Shown piece after piece: positions 17,736-27,046 of a stretch of DNA of 64,000 nucleotides (positions are counted from its first letter, which is position 1; every line of letters starts with the position of its first letter). Below the pieces are notes generated by a model. That model had not been told where the DNA came from and searched no databases. It worked only from the letters and a program-made list of their open reading frames with translations. Both the position numbers and the translations under genes were made by a program. The stretch is from JAJTFA01 sp044351265 (lineage in GTDB: Bacteria; Bacteroidota; Bacteroidia; UKL13-3), in the NCBI GenBank assembly GCA_044351265.1, contig JBILGC010000001.1, positions 124,001 to 188,000 of the forward strand, given 5' to 3'.

Positions 17736-18389
17736 TTACTTTTTACGCACTAGCATTAACCCATCTCTTATTGGTAAAAGAATATTTTCTACCCGTTCAT
17801 CATGTTGTATAAATGTATTAAGCGCATGAAGCGTTTTTGTGTCTTTATCTTTCTCGCGTTCCTGCTCATCCAATACCTTCCCGCTCCAAAGCATATTATC
17901 CAACATTACAAATCCTCCGGTGCGCAAATTCTCTAAAGCCTGCTCATAATACTTTGCATAGTTAGGTTTATCAGCATCAATAAAAATCAAATCGAAAGTA
18001 TGCGGCAGTGTTTTCATGATATTGTATGCATCGCCCACAATAAATTGTATCTGATTTGATTTACCTGCTGCTGTTATATATCGGTTAATTCTCTCTTCCT
18101 GTTCCGGATTAATATCAATGGTAATGAGTTTTCCGTTTTGAGCCAAACCTTCTGCCAGACATAAGGCAGAATAGCCGGTATAGGTGCCAATTTCAAGAAT
18201 AAAAGTTGGCTTAATCATACGGCTAATCATACTTAGCAGCCTTCCCTGAAAATGTCCGCTAAGCATTCTGGGCTGCAACACGTGTGCATGTGTATCACGA
18301 TTCAGTTGTTTGAGCAGTTCCGTTTCTGTTGTTGTGTGGCTGCTGCAATAATCATCAAGAGATTTGGGAATAAATTCCATATCAGCCAA
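17736..18389 (-). CDS. Class I SAM-dependent O-methyltransferase (CCoAOMT/Methyltransf_3 type)
   Basis: A 217-aa methyltransferase with motif I ILEIGTYTGYSALCLAEG, the acidic ITIDINPEQ strand, and a FIDADKPNY metal-binding motif followed by MLDNMLWSG. These are hallmarks of cation-dependent O-methyltransferases related to catechol and caffeoyl-CoA methyltransferases. The bacterial members methylate small phenolics or hydroxylated tRNA bases (TrmR-like), so the substrate is open. The length suits the family. Its start overlaps the upstream nucleotidyltransferase gene by 8 bp, so the two are co-transcribed. Confidence 0.88.
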   Translation of the reverse strand: MADMEFIPKSLDDYCSSHTTTETELLKQLNRDTHAHVLQPRMLSGHFQGRLLSMISRMIKPTFILEIGTYTGYSALCLAEGLAQNGKLITIDINPEQEERINRYITAAGKSNQIQFIVGDAYNIMKTLPHTFDLIFIDADKPNYAKYYEQALENLRTGGFVMLDNMLWSGKVLDEQEREKDKDTKTLHALNTFIQHDERVENILLPIRDGLMLVRKK

Positions 18390-19371
18390 AGTTTATTTCA
18401 GTGCTGTCGCCAATATTCAGGCTTTGTTTCATACCTTTTAGCAAGGCATCATTGCCAATTAGCGATCGGTCAAGAATGGCATACTCAATTTGCGCATACG
18501 GACCAATGATAGATTCTTTCAGTACCGCATAATTCAATATCACATTGTCGCCAACAGAAACATTGGGACCTATGATGGAATTACTGATGCGACAATTTTC
18601 GCCAATAAATACGGGAGGAATAATGATGGTATTTTCAAACTTATAACTATCGGCAGGGTAGTTTAAGCGTTTTAATAAAGTTGCGTTGGTATCGAGCAAA
18701 ATTTCTTTTTTACCGCAATCAAACCAGCTGTCGGCATCCATTGTTTTCATTACCACGCCTTGCTCCACCATTTTCATTAATGCATCGGTAAGGTGGTATT
18801 CGTTTTGTGTGGTAATTTTATGCTGTATATTGTAATCAATGGCATCCAGTAGTTTATCGGTTTCTTTTATTTTATAGATGCCTACCAAAGCAAGGTTAGA
18901 TTTGGGAATGCCGGGCTTTTCAACCAATCGGGTAATGCACCCTTCTTCGTCTGTTTCTGCTACACCAAACTGGCGCGGGTCGTCAACTTTTTTCACACAA
19001 AGTGTGCTATGTTCGGCAGCAAGGAGTTTTTGCAAATCAAGGTCGGCAATGGTATCGCCTAGCACAATCAGCAATTCTGAATGTTGCAGGTGCTCTTTGG
19101 CAAGCCATATGGCATGCCCTGTGCCTTTACCGGTGGTTTGAATAACGAAGTGGGTATTAATGTGCGGATAGGTTTTGGTAATATAGTCTTCAATCTTATC
19201 GCCCATGTATCCAATAATAAAAACGTACTCCTTAATACCGGCTTCTATGAGTGATTCAATAATATGTGCGAGAATAGGTTTACCCGCAATGGGTATTAAC
19301 GCTTTGGGTTGCGTATGGGTGTGCGGACGCAAACGCGTGCCAATACCTGCTACAGGAATTACTGCTTTCAT
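18382..19371 (-). CDS. Sugar-phosphate nucleotidyltransferase with left-handed beta-helix tail
   Basis: A 329-aa enzyme of the RmlA/GlmU-like group that activates a sugar 1-phosphate to an NDP-sugar. The N-terminal Rossmann-like domain starts KAVIPVAGIGTRLRPHT with LIPIAGKPILAHI and a catalytic region near VLGDTIAD. The C-terminal quarter shows hexapeptide-repeat pattern (IGENCRISNSIIGPNVSVG), a beta-helix. The frame stays open 33 codons upstream, but that part is basic and unlike the family, so I start at the ATG 19371 at the canonical N-terminus. Likely products are dTDP-, GDP- or UDP-sugars for the surface glycan; the base is not predictable. Confidence 0.87.
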   Translation of the reverse strand: MKAVIPVAGIGTRLRPHTHTQPKALIPIAGKPILAHIIESLIEAGIKEYVFIIGYMGDKIEDYITKTYPHINTHFVIQTTGKGTGHAIWLAKEHLQHSELLIVLGDTIADLDLQKLLAAEHSTLCVKKVDDPRQFGVAETDEEGCITRLVEKPGIPKSNLALVGIYKIKETDKLLDAIDYNIQHKITTQNEYHLTDALMKMVEQGVVMKTMDADSWFDCGKKEILLDTNATLLKRLNYPADSYKFENTIIIPPVFIGENCRISNSIIGPNVSVGDNVILNYAVLKESIIGPYAQIEYAILDRSLIGNDALLKGMKQSLNIGDSTEINFG

Positions 19372-19478
19372 CTGATGCGAAGATATACATTTGGCATGTT
19401 TGGCAGGTGTTTTGGTAAATTTTTTACGCTTTACCTGCATGAAATAATTTGTATTTTGCGGCCCGAACACAATAAAAA

Positions 19479-20750
19479 ATGATAAACGATAAAGTAATAT
19501 TTGATCTGATAAGCCGCGAACAGCAGCGTCAGGAACACGGACTGGAATTGATTGCTTCAGAAAATTTTGTAACCCCTCAGGTTATGCAGGCAATGGGCAG
19601 CGTATGCACCAACAAATATGCCGAAGGACTGCCCGGTAAAAGATATTATGGTGGATGCGAGGTGGTGGATGAAATAGAAAACCTAGCCATTGATCGTTTA
19701 AAGAAATTATTTGGTGCTGCCTGGGCAAATGTGCAGCCGCACTCAGGTGCGCAGGCCAACGCTGCAGTTATGCTGGCATGCCTGCAACCGGGAGATAAAA
19801 TTTTAGGATTTGATTTAAGCCATGGTGGCCATTTAACACATGGTTCGCCAGTTAATTTTTCGGGTAAATTGTATAGCCCCAGTTTTTACGGGGTAGAAAA
19901 AGAAACCGGTATTATAGATTATGATAAAGTAGAAGCCACAGCAAAAGCAGAAAAACCCAAACTCATGATTTGCGGTGCATCTGCTTACAGCCGCGACTGG
20001 GATTATGAACGCTTGCGTGCCATTGCCGATTCTGTAGGCGCGTTACTGCTTGCAGATATTGCGCATCCGGCAGGTTTAATTGCAGCAGGTTTATTAAATA
20101 ATCCGCTTCCCCACTGTCACATCATCACCTCTACCACACACAAAACTTTGCGTGGACCGCGTGGTGGTATCATTATGATGGGTAAAGATTTTGAAAATCC
20201 GTTTGGACAAAAAACGCCTAAAGGCGAGATTAAGCCCATGAGTGCTTTGCTTGATGCAGCTGTTTTTCCGGGCACACAAGGCGGTCCGTTGGAGCATGTA
20301 ATTGCAGCCAAGGCCGTAGCTTTTGGCGAAGCACTGAGTGATGATTTTAGAGTGTATGGCAAGCAGGTGCAGCAAAATGCACAAGCTATGGCTAGTGCAT
20401 TTGTAAAAAGAGGTTACCAAATTATTTCAGGCGGAACCGATAACCATTTAATGTTAATTGATTTAAGAAACAAAAACATAAGTGGTAAGGCTGCAGAAAA
20501 TGCTTTGGTAAAAGCAGATATTACCTTAAATAAAAACATGGTACCTTTTGATGATAAATCGCCTTTTGTTACCTCAGGTATTCGCATAGGAACAGCAGCA
20601 ATTACCACGCGTGGTTTAAAAGAGCAACACATGGAACAAATTGTTTCATTGATTGATGAAGTATTGATGAATCATGAAAATGAAGCTACCTTGGCTCAAG
20701 TGAAAAAACAAGTAAACAATATGATGGAACAGTTTCCGTTGTATAGGTAA
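19479..20750 (+). CDS. glyA: Serine hydroxymethyltransferase
   Basis: A 423-aa PLP enzyme that interconverts serine plus tetrahydrofolate with glycine plus methylene-tetrahydrofolate, the main source of one-carbon units. It has the family signatures throughout: SENFVTPQVMQAMGS, KYAEGLPGKRYYGGCE and the PLP-lysine motif TSTTHKTLRGPRGG with Lys222. Length is normal for bacterial GlyA. It is transcribed alone, divergent from the nucleotidyltransferase gene (107-bp gap) and convergent with the P-type ATPase gene. Confidence 0.97.
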   Translation: MINDKVIFDLISREQQRQEHGLELIASENFVTPQVMQAMGSVCTNKYAEGLPGKRYYGGCEVVDEIENLAIDRLKKLFGAAWANVQPHSGAQANAAVMLACLQPGDKILGFDLSHGGHLTHGSPVNFSGKLYSPSFYGVEKETGIIDYDKVEATAKAEKPKLMICGASAYSRDWDYERLRAIADSVGALLLADIAHPAGLIAAGLLNNPLPHCHIITSTTHKTLRGPRGGIIMMGKDFENPFGQKTPKGEIKPMSALLDAAVFPGTQGGPLEHVIAAKAVAFGEALSDDFRVYGKQVQQNAQAMASAFVKRGYQIISGGTDNHLMLIDLRNKNISGKAAENALVKADITLNKNMVPFDDKSPFVTSGIRIGTAAITTRGLKEQHMEQIVSLIDEVLMNHENEATLAQVKKQVNNMMEQFPLYR

Positions 20751-20838
20751 TGTATTTAATGTTTCATCATTCCAAAATCATTTAAAGTAGATCGCTACAA
20801 GGCATTGCAGAAAAAATAAACATATCAAAGACGAGGAG

Positions 20839-23331
20839 CTAACCTTTGCGATGCAATCGTTTTTTTACAACTTCCATTAGCAGTAACATTATAAGCGCCC
20901 CAACAAGAGCAGGAATAAAGTGGCTGAAACCAGGAAAATTAAATTTAAAGATGCGTTGCAAAAATGGGATGGTAATGGTAAGCAGGAGCATTGCTATTGC
21001 CGCAAATGAAATAAGGAGCACAGCAACGTTTCGTTCAAGTATAATGGCAATAAAGCCACGTGAAGCAGATAGTGAGCTGATGATTAAAAACAAGTTGCCA
21101 ATGATGAGCGTAGAAAAAGCAATGGCCCTTACCTCCCCTTCCGTATGCCCTTCGTTAATGGAAACAAAATAAACCAAAAGCACCAGTGCTAATAATAGCA
21201 CTCCTTTAAACAAACCTAGCATAAAGAGGTGCAGATTAAAAAATCGGGCATCTGTTGGTGCAGGCGATCGTTGCATGATCCCCTTTTCTTCCATCTCCGA
21301 CTCAAAAGCAATGGAGCAAATAGGATCAATGATCAATTCCATAAAAACAATATGCAGCGGCAGCAGTAAAACGGGCAATGATGCAAAAAAAGCAGGAAGA
21401 AATACGAGACCAATAATGGGTATGTGTATAGCAATAATATAGGTCATTGCTTTCTGCAAGTTATCGAAAACCCTTCTTCCGGATCTTATGGAGTATACTA
21501 TGGAAACAAAGTTATCATCAAGCAATACCAGAGATGAAGCCTCTCGTGCCACATCCGTTCCTTTCAAACCCATTGCTATCCCGATATCGGCTGCTTTAAG
21601 TGCGGGTGCATCATTCACACCATCTCCGGTCATGGCCACCACTTCTCCGTTTGCTTTCAGCGCTTGTATTATCTGTAATTTTTGATGAGGCTGTATGCGT
21701 GCAAATACACGTACATGTTTTATACGATTTTGTAACTCTTCTGCCGACATTGTATCCAGTTGTGCTCCGGTAATGATATCTCCATCATGAACCAGTCCAA
21801 TATGCGAAGCTATACTTCTAGCAGTTTCCGGATAATCACCGGTAATCATGATTACCTTAATGCCTGCCTCCCCACATTCCTTGATAGCATGCGGTACTTC
21901 AGGCCTGATGGGATCTTCAAATGCAACAAATCCGGTAAAGCTAAATTTAAATCCTTGCTGGTGCTGTGGCAATTCTCCCTTATGATCCATGCATACAGCA
22001 AGGGCAATCACTCGGTAAGCGCTGCCTGCCAGTTTATGCAGCACCTCTCGGTGCGTTTCCATTTGTTGTTCATTTAAACCGCATAAGGCAAATACTGCTT
22101 CGGGGGAGCCTTTGCAAAATGCCTGAATGGTTTGATTGCTTTGCGAATGGTAAACACGTGTCATTGCAGATAAGGCATGACTCAGCGGATATTCTTTGAT
22201 AAAGATATGCCCTTCAATTCTATTATAGTAAGTCGCATAATCTTCAGTAATGGCCTTTTCCATAGGATCAACAGCATTGGCATGTGTTGCCAGATATAGC
22301 CCTCCCAACATGGCACTAATCTGCTCCTTGCTACTTTCAAACATCTCACGCGTATGCACATTACCGTTAAAATATATAGCCGCAATCTGCATTTTATTTT
22401 GTGTAATGGTACCTGTTTTGTCACTGCAAAGTACCGTTGCTGCACCTAGGGTTTCTATGGCAGATGGGTTTCTGGTGAGTACTTTATTGCGAGACAAACG
22501 CCATGCACCAAGAGCCAGAAAAATGGTAAGTACCACAGGAAACTCTTCGGGAAGCAATGACATAGCTGCTGCTAAACCGTTTAATACCGACTGAAGAAAA
22601 TTACCTCTGTTATAATAAAAAGCACCTATTACCCCAACACTGATGATTACCCCTCCATAAAACAGCTGGCGCACCAGTAATTTCATTTCAGCCTGTAGCC
22701 TTGTTTCTGTCGGGTTAATGGTTTGCAATGAGAGCCCGATTTGACCAAAACGAGTACGTGTACCTGTATGGGTAACTTTGGCCATACCTCTTCCCTGAAC
22801 CACTAATGTACCGCTATATACCATGTTGGAATATTTCTCGTTTTTTTCTATCGTTTTATTCACTGGCATAGATTCGCCAGTAAGCAAAGATTCATCAACC
22901 GAAAGGTTTTGGCTTTCAAGTATGCACGCATCTGCAGGAATACGGTCGCCTTCATTGAGGAGCAGCACATCTTCAGGCACCACCTCTCGACCTGAGATAC
23001 GCATTTCTTTACCATCGCGCAATACAAGCGCACGAGGAGAAGAAAGCAGGCGAAGAGCTTCCAGCGAACGTTCTGTTTTTTTATGCTGGTAGAAGGTGAT
23101 ATAAATAACAATGATAACCCAACAAAGCAACACTCCCCCTTCGGTATAATCACCCAGCAGCATATAGAGCAAGCCGCATGCCATCTGAAGGATGAACATA
23201 GGTTCACTTGCCACTTGCTTCACCATCTGCCAGATATTCTTTGGCTTGGAAGCAGGCAACTGGTTATAGCCATATTGCTTGATTAATGCTGCAGCTCTTT
23301 CAGATGATATGCCTAGTTTGTGTGATGTCAT
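20839..23331 (-). CDS. P-type cation-transporting ATPase (P2-like)
   Basis: An 830-aa cation pump with an N-terminal Cation_ATPase_N segment, actuator loop LTGES (150-154), phosphorylation site SDKTGTIT with Asp304, and hinge MTGDGVNDAPALKAADIGIAMG. About ten membrane helices include four or more in the C-terminal third. The overall layout matches Ca2+-type P2 ATPases and there are no N-terminal heavy-metal domains. The M4 ion-site motif reads PEEFP (261-265) where Ca2+ pumps have PEGLP, so the transported ion is uncertain. It stands alone, 88 bp from the end of glyA. Confidence 0.88.
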   Translation of the reverse strand: MTSHKLGISSERAAALIKQYGYNQLPASKPKNIWQMVKQVASEPMFILQMACGLLYMLLGDYTEGGVLLCWVIIVIYITFYQHKKTERSLEALRLLSSPRALVLRDGKEMRISGREVVPEDVLLLNEGDRIPADACILESQNLSVDESLLTGESMPVNKTIEKNEKYSNMVYSGTLVVQGRGMAKVTHTGTRTRFGQIGLSLQTINPTETRLQAEMKLLVRQLFYGGVIISVGVIGAFYYNRGNFLQSVLNGLAAAMSLLPEEFPVVLTIFLALGAWRLSRNKVLTRNPSAIETLGAATVLCSDKTGTITQNKMQIAAIYFNGNVHTREMFESSKEQISAMLGGLYLATHANAVDPMEKAITEDYATYYNRIEGHIFIKEYPLSHALSAMTRVYHSQSNQTIQAFCKGSPEAVFALCGLNEQQMETHREVLHKLAGSAYRVIALAVCMDHKGELPQHQQGFKFSFTGFVAFEDPIRPEVPHAIKECGEAGIKVIMITGDYPETARSIASHIGLVHDGDIITGAQLDTMSAEELQNRIKHVRVFARIQPHQKLQIIQALKANGEVVAMTGDGVNDAPALKAADIGIAMGLKGTDVAREASSLVLLDDNFVSIVYSIRSGRRVFDNLQKAMTYIIAIHIPIIGLVFLPAFFASLPVLLLPLHIVFMELIIDPICSIAFESEMEEKGIMQRSPAPTDARFFNLHLFMLGLFKGVLLLALVLLVYFVSINEGHTEGEVRAIAFSTLIIGNLFLIISSLSASRGFIAIILERNVAVLLISFAAIAMLLLTITIPFLQRIFKFNFPGFSHFIPALVGALIMLLLMEVVKKRLHRKG

Positions 23332-23526
23332 CGCCTATGCAAGTAAATAAATTTTTAGGAAGCAAGGTTGTGTGCCAAACTGAGTTGATTTACTAGATCT
23401 GATATTTGCTGTTTCTGTAATATTGGAATCAATTGCTATCGAAGCACAATATTTCAAATAATGAAAACAAATGTTTATTTAGTCCTTATCGCAGCAATCT
23501 TTAATCTTAGTGAATTATTAATTTAA
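23332..23526. other. Intergenic gap with no recognised gene
   Basis: This 195-bp AT-rich stretch lies between the P-type ATPase start and the stop of the RlmL-like gene. It contains a 21-codon frame on the plus strand (23461-23526) resembling a signal-peptide start, ending exactly at the neighbouring gene, but nothing supports it as a gene. No RNA gene or terminator was seen. Confidence 0.5.
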
Positions 23527-24702
23527 TCATTCATTATCCACCACCTTACTTTTCTTCGTTCCCGCGTAAATATCATATCCATGAAACTTGCACTCCAACG
23601 GACCATTCCATACGGTGTATTTTTTTGAGGTTGCCAAACCTATATGTTTCATAGCTTCTTTATTGGATGATAAAATCCAAACCTTATATCCTTGAAAATC
23701 TTTTTTCAGCTTATCGCCAATAGATTTATAAAAGGCATTTATTTCTGCCACAGGCAAGCGTTCACCATAAGGCGGATTCATGATAACGATTCCTCCTTCG
23801 GCTGGTGGTTTCTGTTCTTCAAACTGCTTGTTGGATACGCGAATATCTTCATCAAGCCCTGCCATCATAATATTGTTGCGTGCAATTTCGGTTACCTTAA
23901 AAACCTTATCGCTTCCAATAAATTTGGTATCTGTTTCCTGTATGGCTTTATAAGCTTCGTCTTTTAGTATTTGCCAAAGTGCTGCATCAAAATTTTTCCA
24001 AGTTTCAAAACCATATTTTTTTCTGATCAATCCGGGAGCCATAGTTTTGGCAAACATAGCGGCTTCAATTAATATGGTGCCGCTGCCGCACATGGGATCG
24101 AGAAAAACACCTTTGCCATCCCAGCCAGTCAACTGAATCAATGCAGCAGCTGTTACTTCATTCAACGGAGCCAGATTGGCATCAGCCCTATAGCCCCTTC
24201 GATGCAGCGAGTCGCCTGAACTATCTAATGATACTGTACAATCATCTTTAAAGATATGAATATTGATTCTTACATCCGGATTTGCAACATCTACACTCGG
24301 GCGTTTGCCATATCTGTCTCTGAATTCATCTACTATGGCATCTTTGGTTTTGAGTGCCACATATTGTGAGTGATTAAAAAAATCTGATTTTACAATGCTA
24401 TCAACAGCTAGCGTTTGGTCAACTTTTAAATATGTCTCCCAGTTTATGCGCCTGAGTTCTTCGTACAAATCTCTTTCGCCCGTTACCTTAAAACGCGCAA
24501 TAGGAACCATTATACGCAATGCAGTGCGCAACCACAAATTAGAGCGATACAAAATTTCCAAATTACCCTGATAGCTCACCGCTCTGTTATGTTGTGTAAT
24601 ATGAGCTGCGCCAATCGATTTTAATTCTGCTGCCAGCAAAGGCTCAAGTCCTTGCTGAGTCGTTGCGGTGATTGGTAAAAGAGGTTTGGAGAAAATGTTC
24701 AT
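23527..24702 (-). CDS. THUMP-domain RNA methyltransferase (RlmL/YcbY N-half-like)
   Basis: A 391-aa class I methyltransferase. The N-terminal ~160 residues form the ferredoxin-like plus THUMP RNA-binding region (TTQQGLEPLLAAELKSIGA at the start). The C-terminal catalytic domain has FLDPMCGSGTILIEAA (SAM site) and the IVIMNPPYGERL motif (the NPPY active site of N2-guanine or N6-adenine methyltransferases). Related E. coli RlmL forms m2G2445 in 23S rRNA. This protein lacks the RlmK half, as is normal for Bacteroidota. It is followed by no co-directional gene, and preceded by rbfA, which is also a ribosome-biogenesis factor. Confidence 0.92.
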   Translation of the reverse strand: MNIFSKPLLPITATTQQGLEPLLAAELKSIGAAHITQHNRAVSYQGNLEILYRSNLWLRTALRIMVPIARFKVTGERDLYEELRRINWETYLKVDQTLAVDSIVKSDFFNHSQYVALKTKDAIVDEFRDRYGKRPSVDVANPDVRINIHIFKDDCTVSLDSSGDSLHRRGYRADANLAPLNEVTAAALIQLTGWDGKGVFLDPMCGSGTILIEAAMFAKTMAPGLIRKKYGFETWKNFDAALWQILKDEAYKAIQETDTKFIGSDKVFKVTEIARNNIMMAGLDEDIRVSNKQFEEQKPPAEGGIVIMNPPYGERLPVAEINAFYKSIGDKLKKDFQGYKVWILSSNKEAMKHIGLATSKKYTVWNGPLECKFHGYDIYAGTKKSKVVDNE

Positions 24703-24725
24703 GAAACTTAAGTGGATTTGCGCAA

Positions 24726-25082
24726 TTAGCGGCTCTCCTTATCCTTTATATCTTTAAATACCTTCTCCATATGAAAAACATAATCCAGGCTATCATCGAT
24801 ATAAAATGTCAATTCCGGGATAATACGTACCTGTTTCCTGATTTTTGCAGCCAGCTCCTGTCTGATTTGTTTGTTATGAACGTTAATGATATTAAGCATT
24901 TCATCCTTGTTGGAAACCTGTAGCATACTCAAATAAACTTTGGCATGTCCCAAATCAGGAGATATGGTAACTTTGGTAATGGTTATAAAAGCATTTCCAA
25001 AATACGCTGATCTTTTTTCCAAAAATACTGAAGCCAGTTCCTGCTGTAATAAACCGGCAAACTTTTCTTGCCTGATACTCAT
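24726..25082 (-). CDS. rbfA: Ribosome-binding factor A
   Basis: A 118-aa KH-like protein that helps mature the 5' end region of 16S rRNA in the 30S subunit and supports growth in the cold. The start SIRQEKFAGLLQQELASVF, the core VTISPDLGHAKVYLS and the late IPELTFYIDDSLDY motif are characteristic. Length is normal. It lies 23 bp upstream of the RlmL-like gene, so both ribosome-maturation genes may be co-transcribed. Confidence 0.95.
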   Translation of the reverse strand: MSIRQEKFAGLLQQELASVFLEKRSAYFGNAFITITKVTISPDLGHAKVYLSMLQVSNKDEMLNIINVHNKQIRQELAAKIRKQVRIIPELTFYIDDSLDYVFHMEKVFKDIKDKESR

Positions 25083-25159
25083 GCCACAAATATGGGAATA
25101 AATTGTGATTTAGGCATTAATCTCTTTATTTGCTGCATAATTAACACAAACCACAGCAG

Positions 25160-26986
25160 ATGAAAGGTTTTCTAAAACTCATTAAACTGGCAGCACCTTA
25201 TAAAACGTATGCCTTTTTAAATGTGTTTTTCAATTTATTCTCAATTGTTTTTGAGTTGTTTTCGCTTTCGCTGCTCATGCCTTTTTTAAATATTTTATTT
25301 AAGCCAAATGAACTGTTAGCGGTTAGGCCTCCGCTTGAGCCTAATTTTACTGCCATTTATGGGCAGCTTAAATATCTTATTTCTCAAATTATTATGGCCA
25401 ACGGGCCAGAGGCAGGACTAGTATTTATTAGCATAGTAGTGGTGGTAATGATTTTTTTTAAGAACGTATGTCGCTATATGGCCTTGTTTTTTATGGTGCC
25501 ACTGCGCAACAATATTGTAAGAGATGTGCGCAACAAATTATATCAGCACGTACTTATTTTACCTCTTTCGTATTTCTCTTCAGAACGCAAGGGTGATTTG
25601 CTTACACGCATGAGCAGTGATGCACAAGAGCTTGAATACTCGATCATGAGTTCACTGGAAGCCATGTTTAAGGAGCCACTAACCATTATTCTTTCTCTTT
25701 CGTTTTTAATCTGGATGAGTCCGGTGTTAACCATGATAGTGCTCTTATCATTACCTATTATCATTCTTTTTCTCGGGCGTATTACTCGCAAACTTCGCAA
25801 GCAAGCAAGAAGGGGTCAGGACCAGTTAGATACAATGGTATCAACATTTGAGGAGACGCTGATGGGTGTTCGCATCATCAAGGCATTTAATGCACAGCAT
25901 TTTCTAAGAAAAAAATTTGGTGAGCAAAACGACAGGTATACACGAGTTTATATTAAAGGTAATCGCTTGCTTGATGCGGCTTCGCCTATATCTGAAACCC
26001 TTACCATTGGCATACTTGCTTTTGTTTTGTGGTATGGTGGCAGCATGGTTTTACATCATGAGAATAATATGACTGCCGATACATTTATTGGTTTTGTTAC
26101 GGTTTTTTCTCAGCTCATTCCACCTGCAAAAGCTTACTCCACTGCATATAGCCGCATGCAAAAAGGAATAATATCTTTGGGTCGCATTGAAGAGGTATTG
26201 AACAGTGAAGAAAAAATTGTAGAGAAACAGCTGGCTACCAATATTGAAGGTTTCCAAAATAAAATTGAATTCAAAAACGTAAGCTTTTCTTATGGCAACG
26301 AGCCTGTTTTGAAAAATATTAACCTCGTTATCGAAAAAGGCAAAACAATTGCGCTAGTTGGTCCATCTGGTTCAGGAAAATCTACCTTGACTGATTTAAT
26401 ACCCAGATTTTATGACCCCACCGAAGGCAGCGTGCTGATTGATGGAGTAGATGTACGCGACTACAAAATTCTTGAGCTTAGAAAATTAATGGGCATTGTT
26501 TCGCAGGAGTCTATTTTATTTAATGACAGTATTTTTAACAATATAGCGTTTGGTCAAGCCAACAGCTTAAACGAGCAGGTAGAAAATTCTGCACGCATAG
26601 CCAATGCATACGACTTTATAAAAGAAACCCCGGAAGGCTTTAATACAAATATTGGCGACCGTGGAAATAAACTAAGCGGTGGGCAGAAGCAACGCATCAG
26701 CATAGCAAGAGCAGTGCAAAAAAATCCGCAAATTTTAATTCTAGATGAAGCTACCTCTGCATTAGATACTTCTTCTGAGCGCCTTGTTCAGGAAGCTTTA
26801 TCCAATATCATGAAAGGACGCACCACTGTGGTTATTGCCCACCGCTTAAGCACCATTCAGAATGCAGATGTAATTGTGGTGATGAGCAAAGGTGAAATAG
26901 CCGAACAAGGCACCCATGCAGAATTGCTGCAAAAAGGCGGCTTGTATAAAGAGTTGCATGATATGCAGCAACTCACCCAAGGCTAA
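25160..26986 (+). CDS. ABC exporter half-transporter (MsbA/lipid A-type)
   Basis: A 608-aa fused permease-ATPase. About six membrane helices occupy the first ~320 residues, including a long cytoplasmic region RNNIVRDVRNKLYQHVLILP. The ATPase follows, with Walker A GPSGSGKST near 408, signature LSGGQKQR near 513 and Walker B ILILDEATSALD near 534. Homodimers of this family flip lipid A or other lipids, or export drugs or peptides. The N-terminus has no peptidase domain. Proximity to glycan and outer-membrane genes is loose; lipid A flippase is the favoured guess. It is divergent from rbfA and followed after 60 bp by purD. Confidence 0.88.
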   Translation: MKGFLKLIKLAAPYKTYAFLNVFFNLFSIVFELFSLSLLMPFLNILFKPNELLAVRPPLEPNFTAIYGQLKYLISQIIMANGPEAGLVFISIVVVVMIFFKNVCRYMALFFMVPLRNNIVRDVRNKLYQHVLILPLSYFSSERKGDLLTRMSSDAQELEYSIMSSLEAMFKEPLTIILSLSFLIWMSPVLTMIVLLSLPIIILFLGRITRKLRKQARRGQDQLDTMVSTFEETLMGVRIIKAFNAQHFLRKKFGEQNDRYTRVYIKGNRLLDAASPISETLTIGILAFVLWYGGSMVLHHENNMTADTFIGFVTVFSQLIPPAKAYSTAYSRMQKGIISLGRIEEVLNSEEKIVEKQLATNIEGFQNKIEFKNVSFSYGNEPVLKNINLVIEKGKTIALVGPSGSGKSTLTDLIPRFYDPTEGSVLIDGVDVRDYKILELRKLMGIVSQESILFNDSIFNNIAFGQANSLNEQVENSARIANAYDFIKETPEGFNTNIGDRGNKLSGGQKQRISIARAVQKNPQILILDEATSALDTSSERLVQEALSNIMKGRTTVVIAHRLSTIQNADVIVVMSKGEIAEQGTHAELLQKGGLYKELHDMQQLTQG

Positions 26987-27017
26987 TAATACTGGCCACT
27001 TTTTTCAGCCGGCAATG

Positions 27018-27025
27018 TATATTCG
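27018..27025 (+). promoter_or_regulatory. Candidate -7 element for purD
   Basis: TATATTCG matches the Bacteroidota TAnnTTTG -7 consensus at seven of eight positions and lies 21 bp upstream of the purD ATG. No convincing TTTG -33 element is seen upstream. Confidence 0.35.
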
Positions 27026-27046
27026 CAATTCAATTCCACAATAAAT

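Noticed and set aside
20094..20420. Open frames antisense to glyA
   Set aside because: They are shadows of a strongly conserved coding region and match no family.
23461..23526. 21-codon frame that looks like a signal peptide start
   Set aside because: It is short, ends at the neighbouring gene stop, has no ribosome-binding or promoter support, and could arise by chance in AT-rich sequence.
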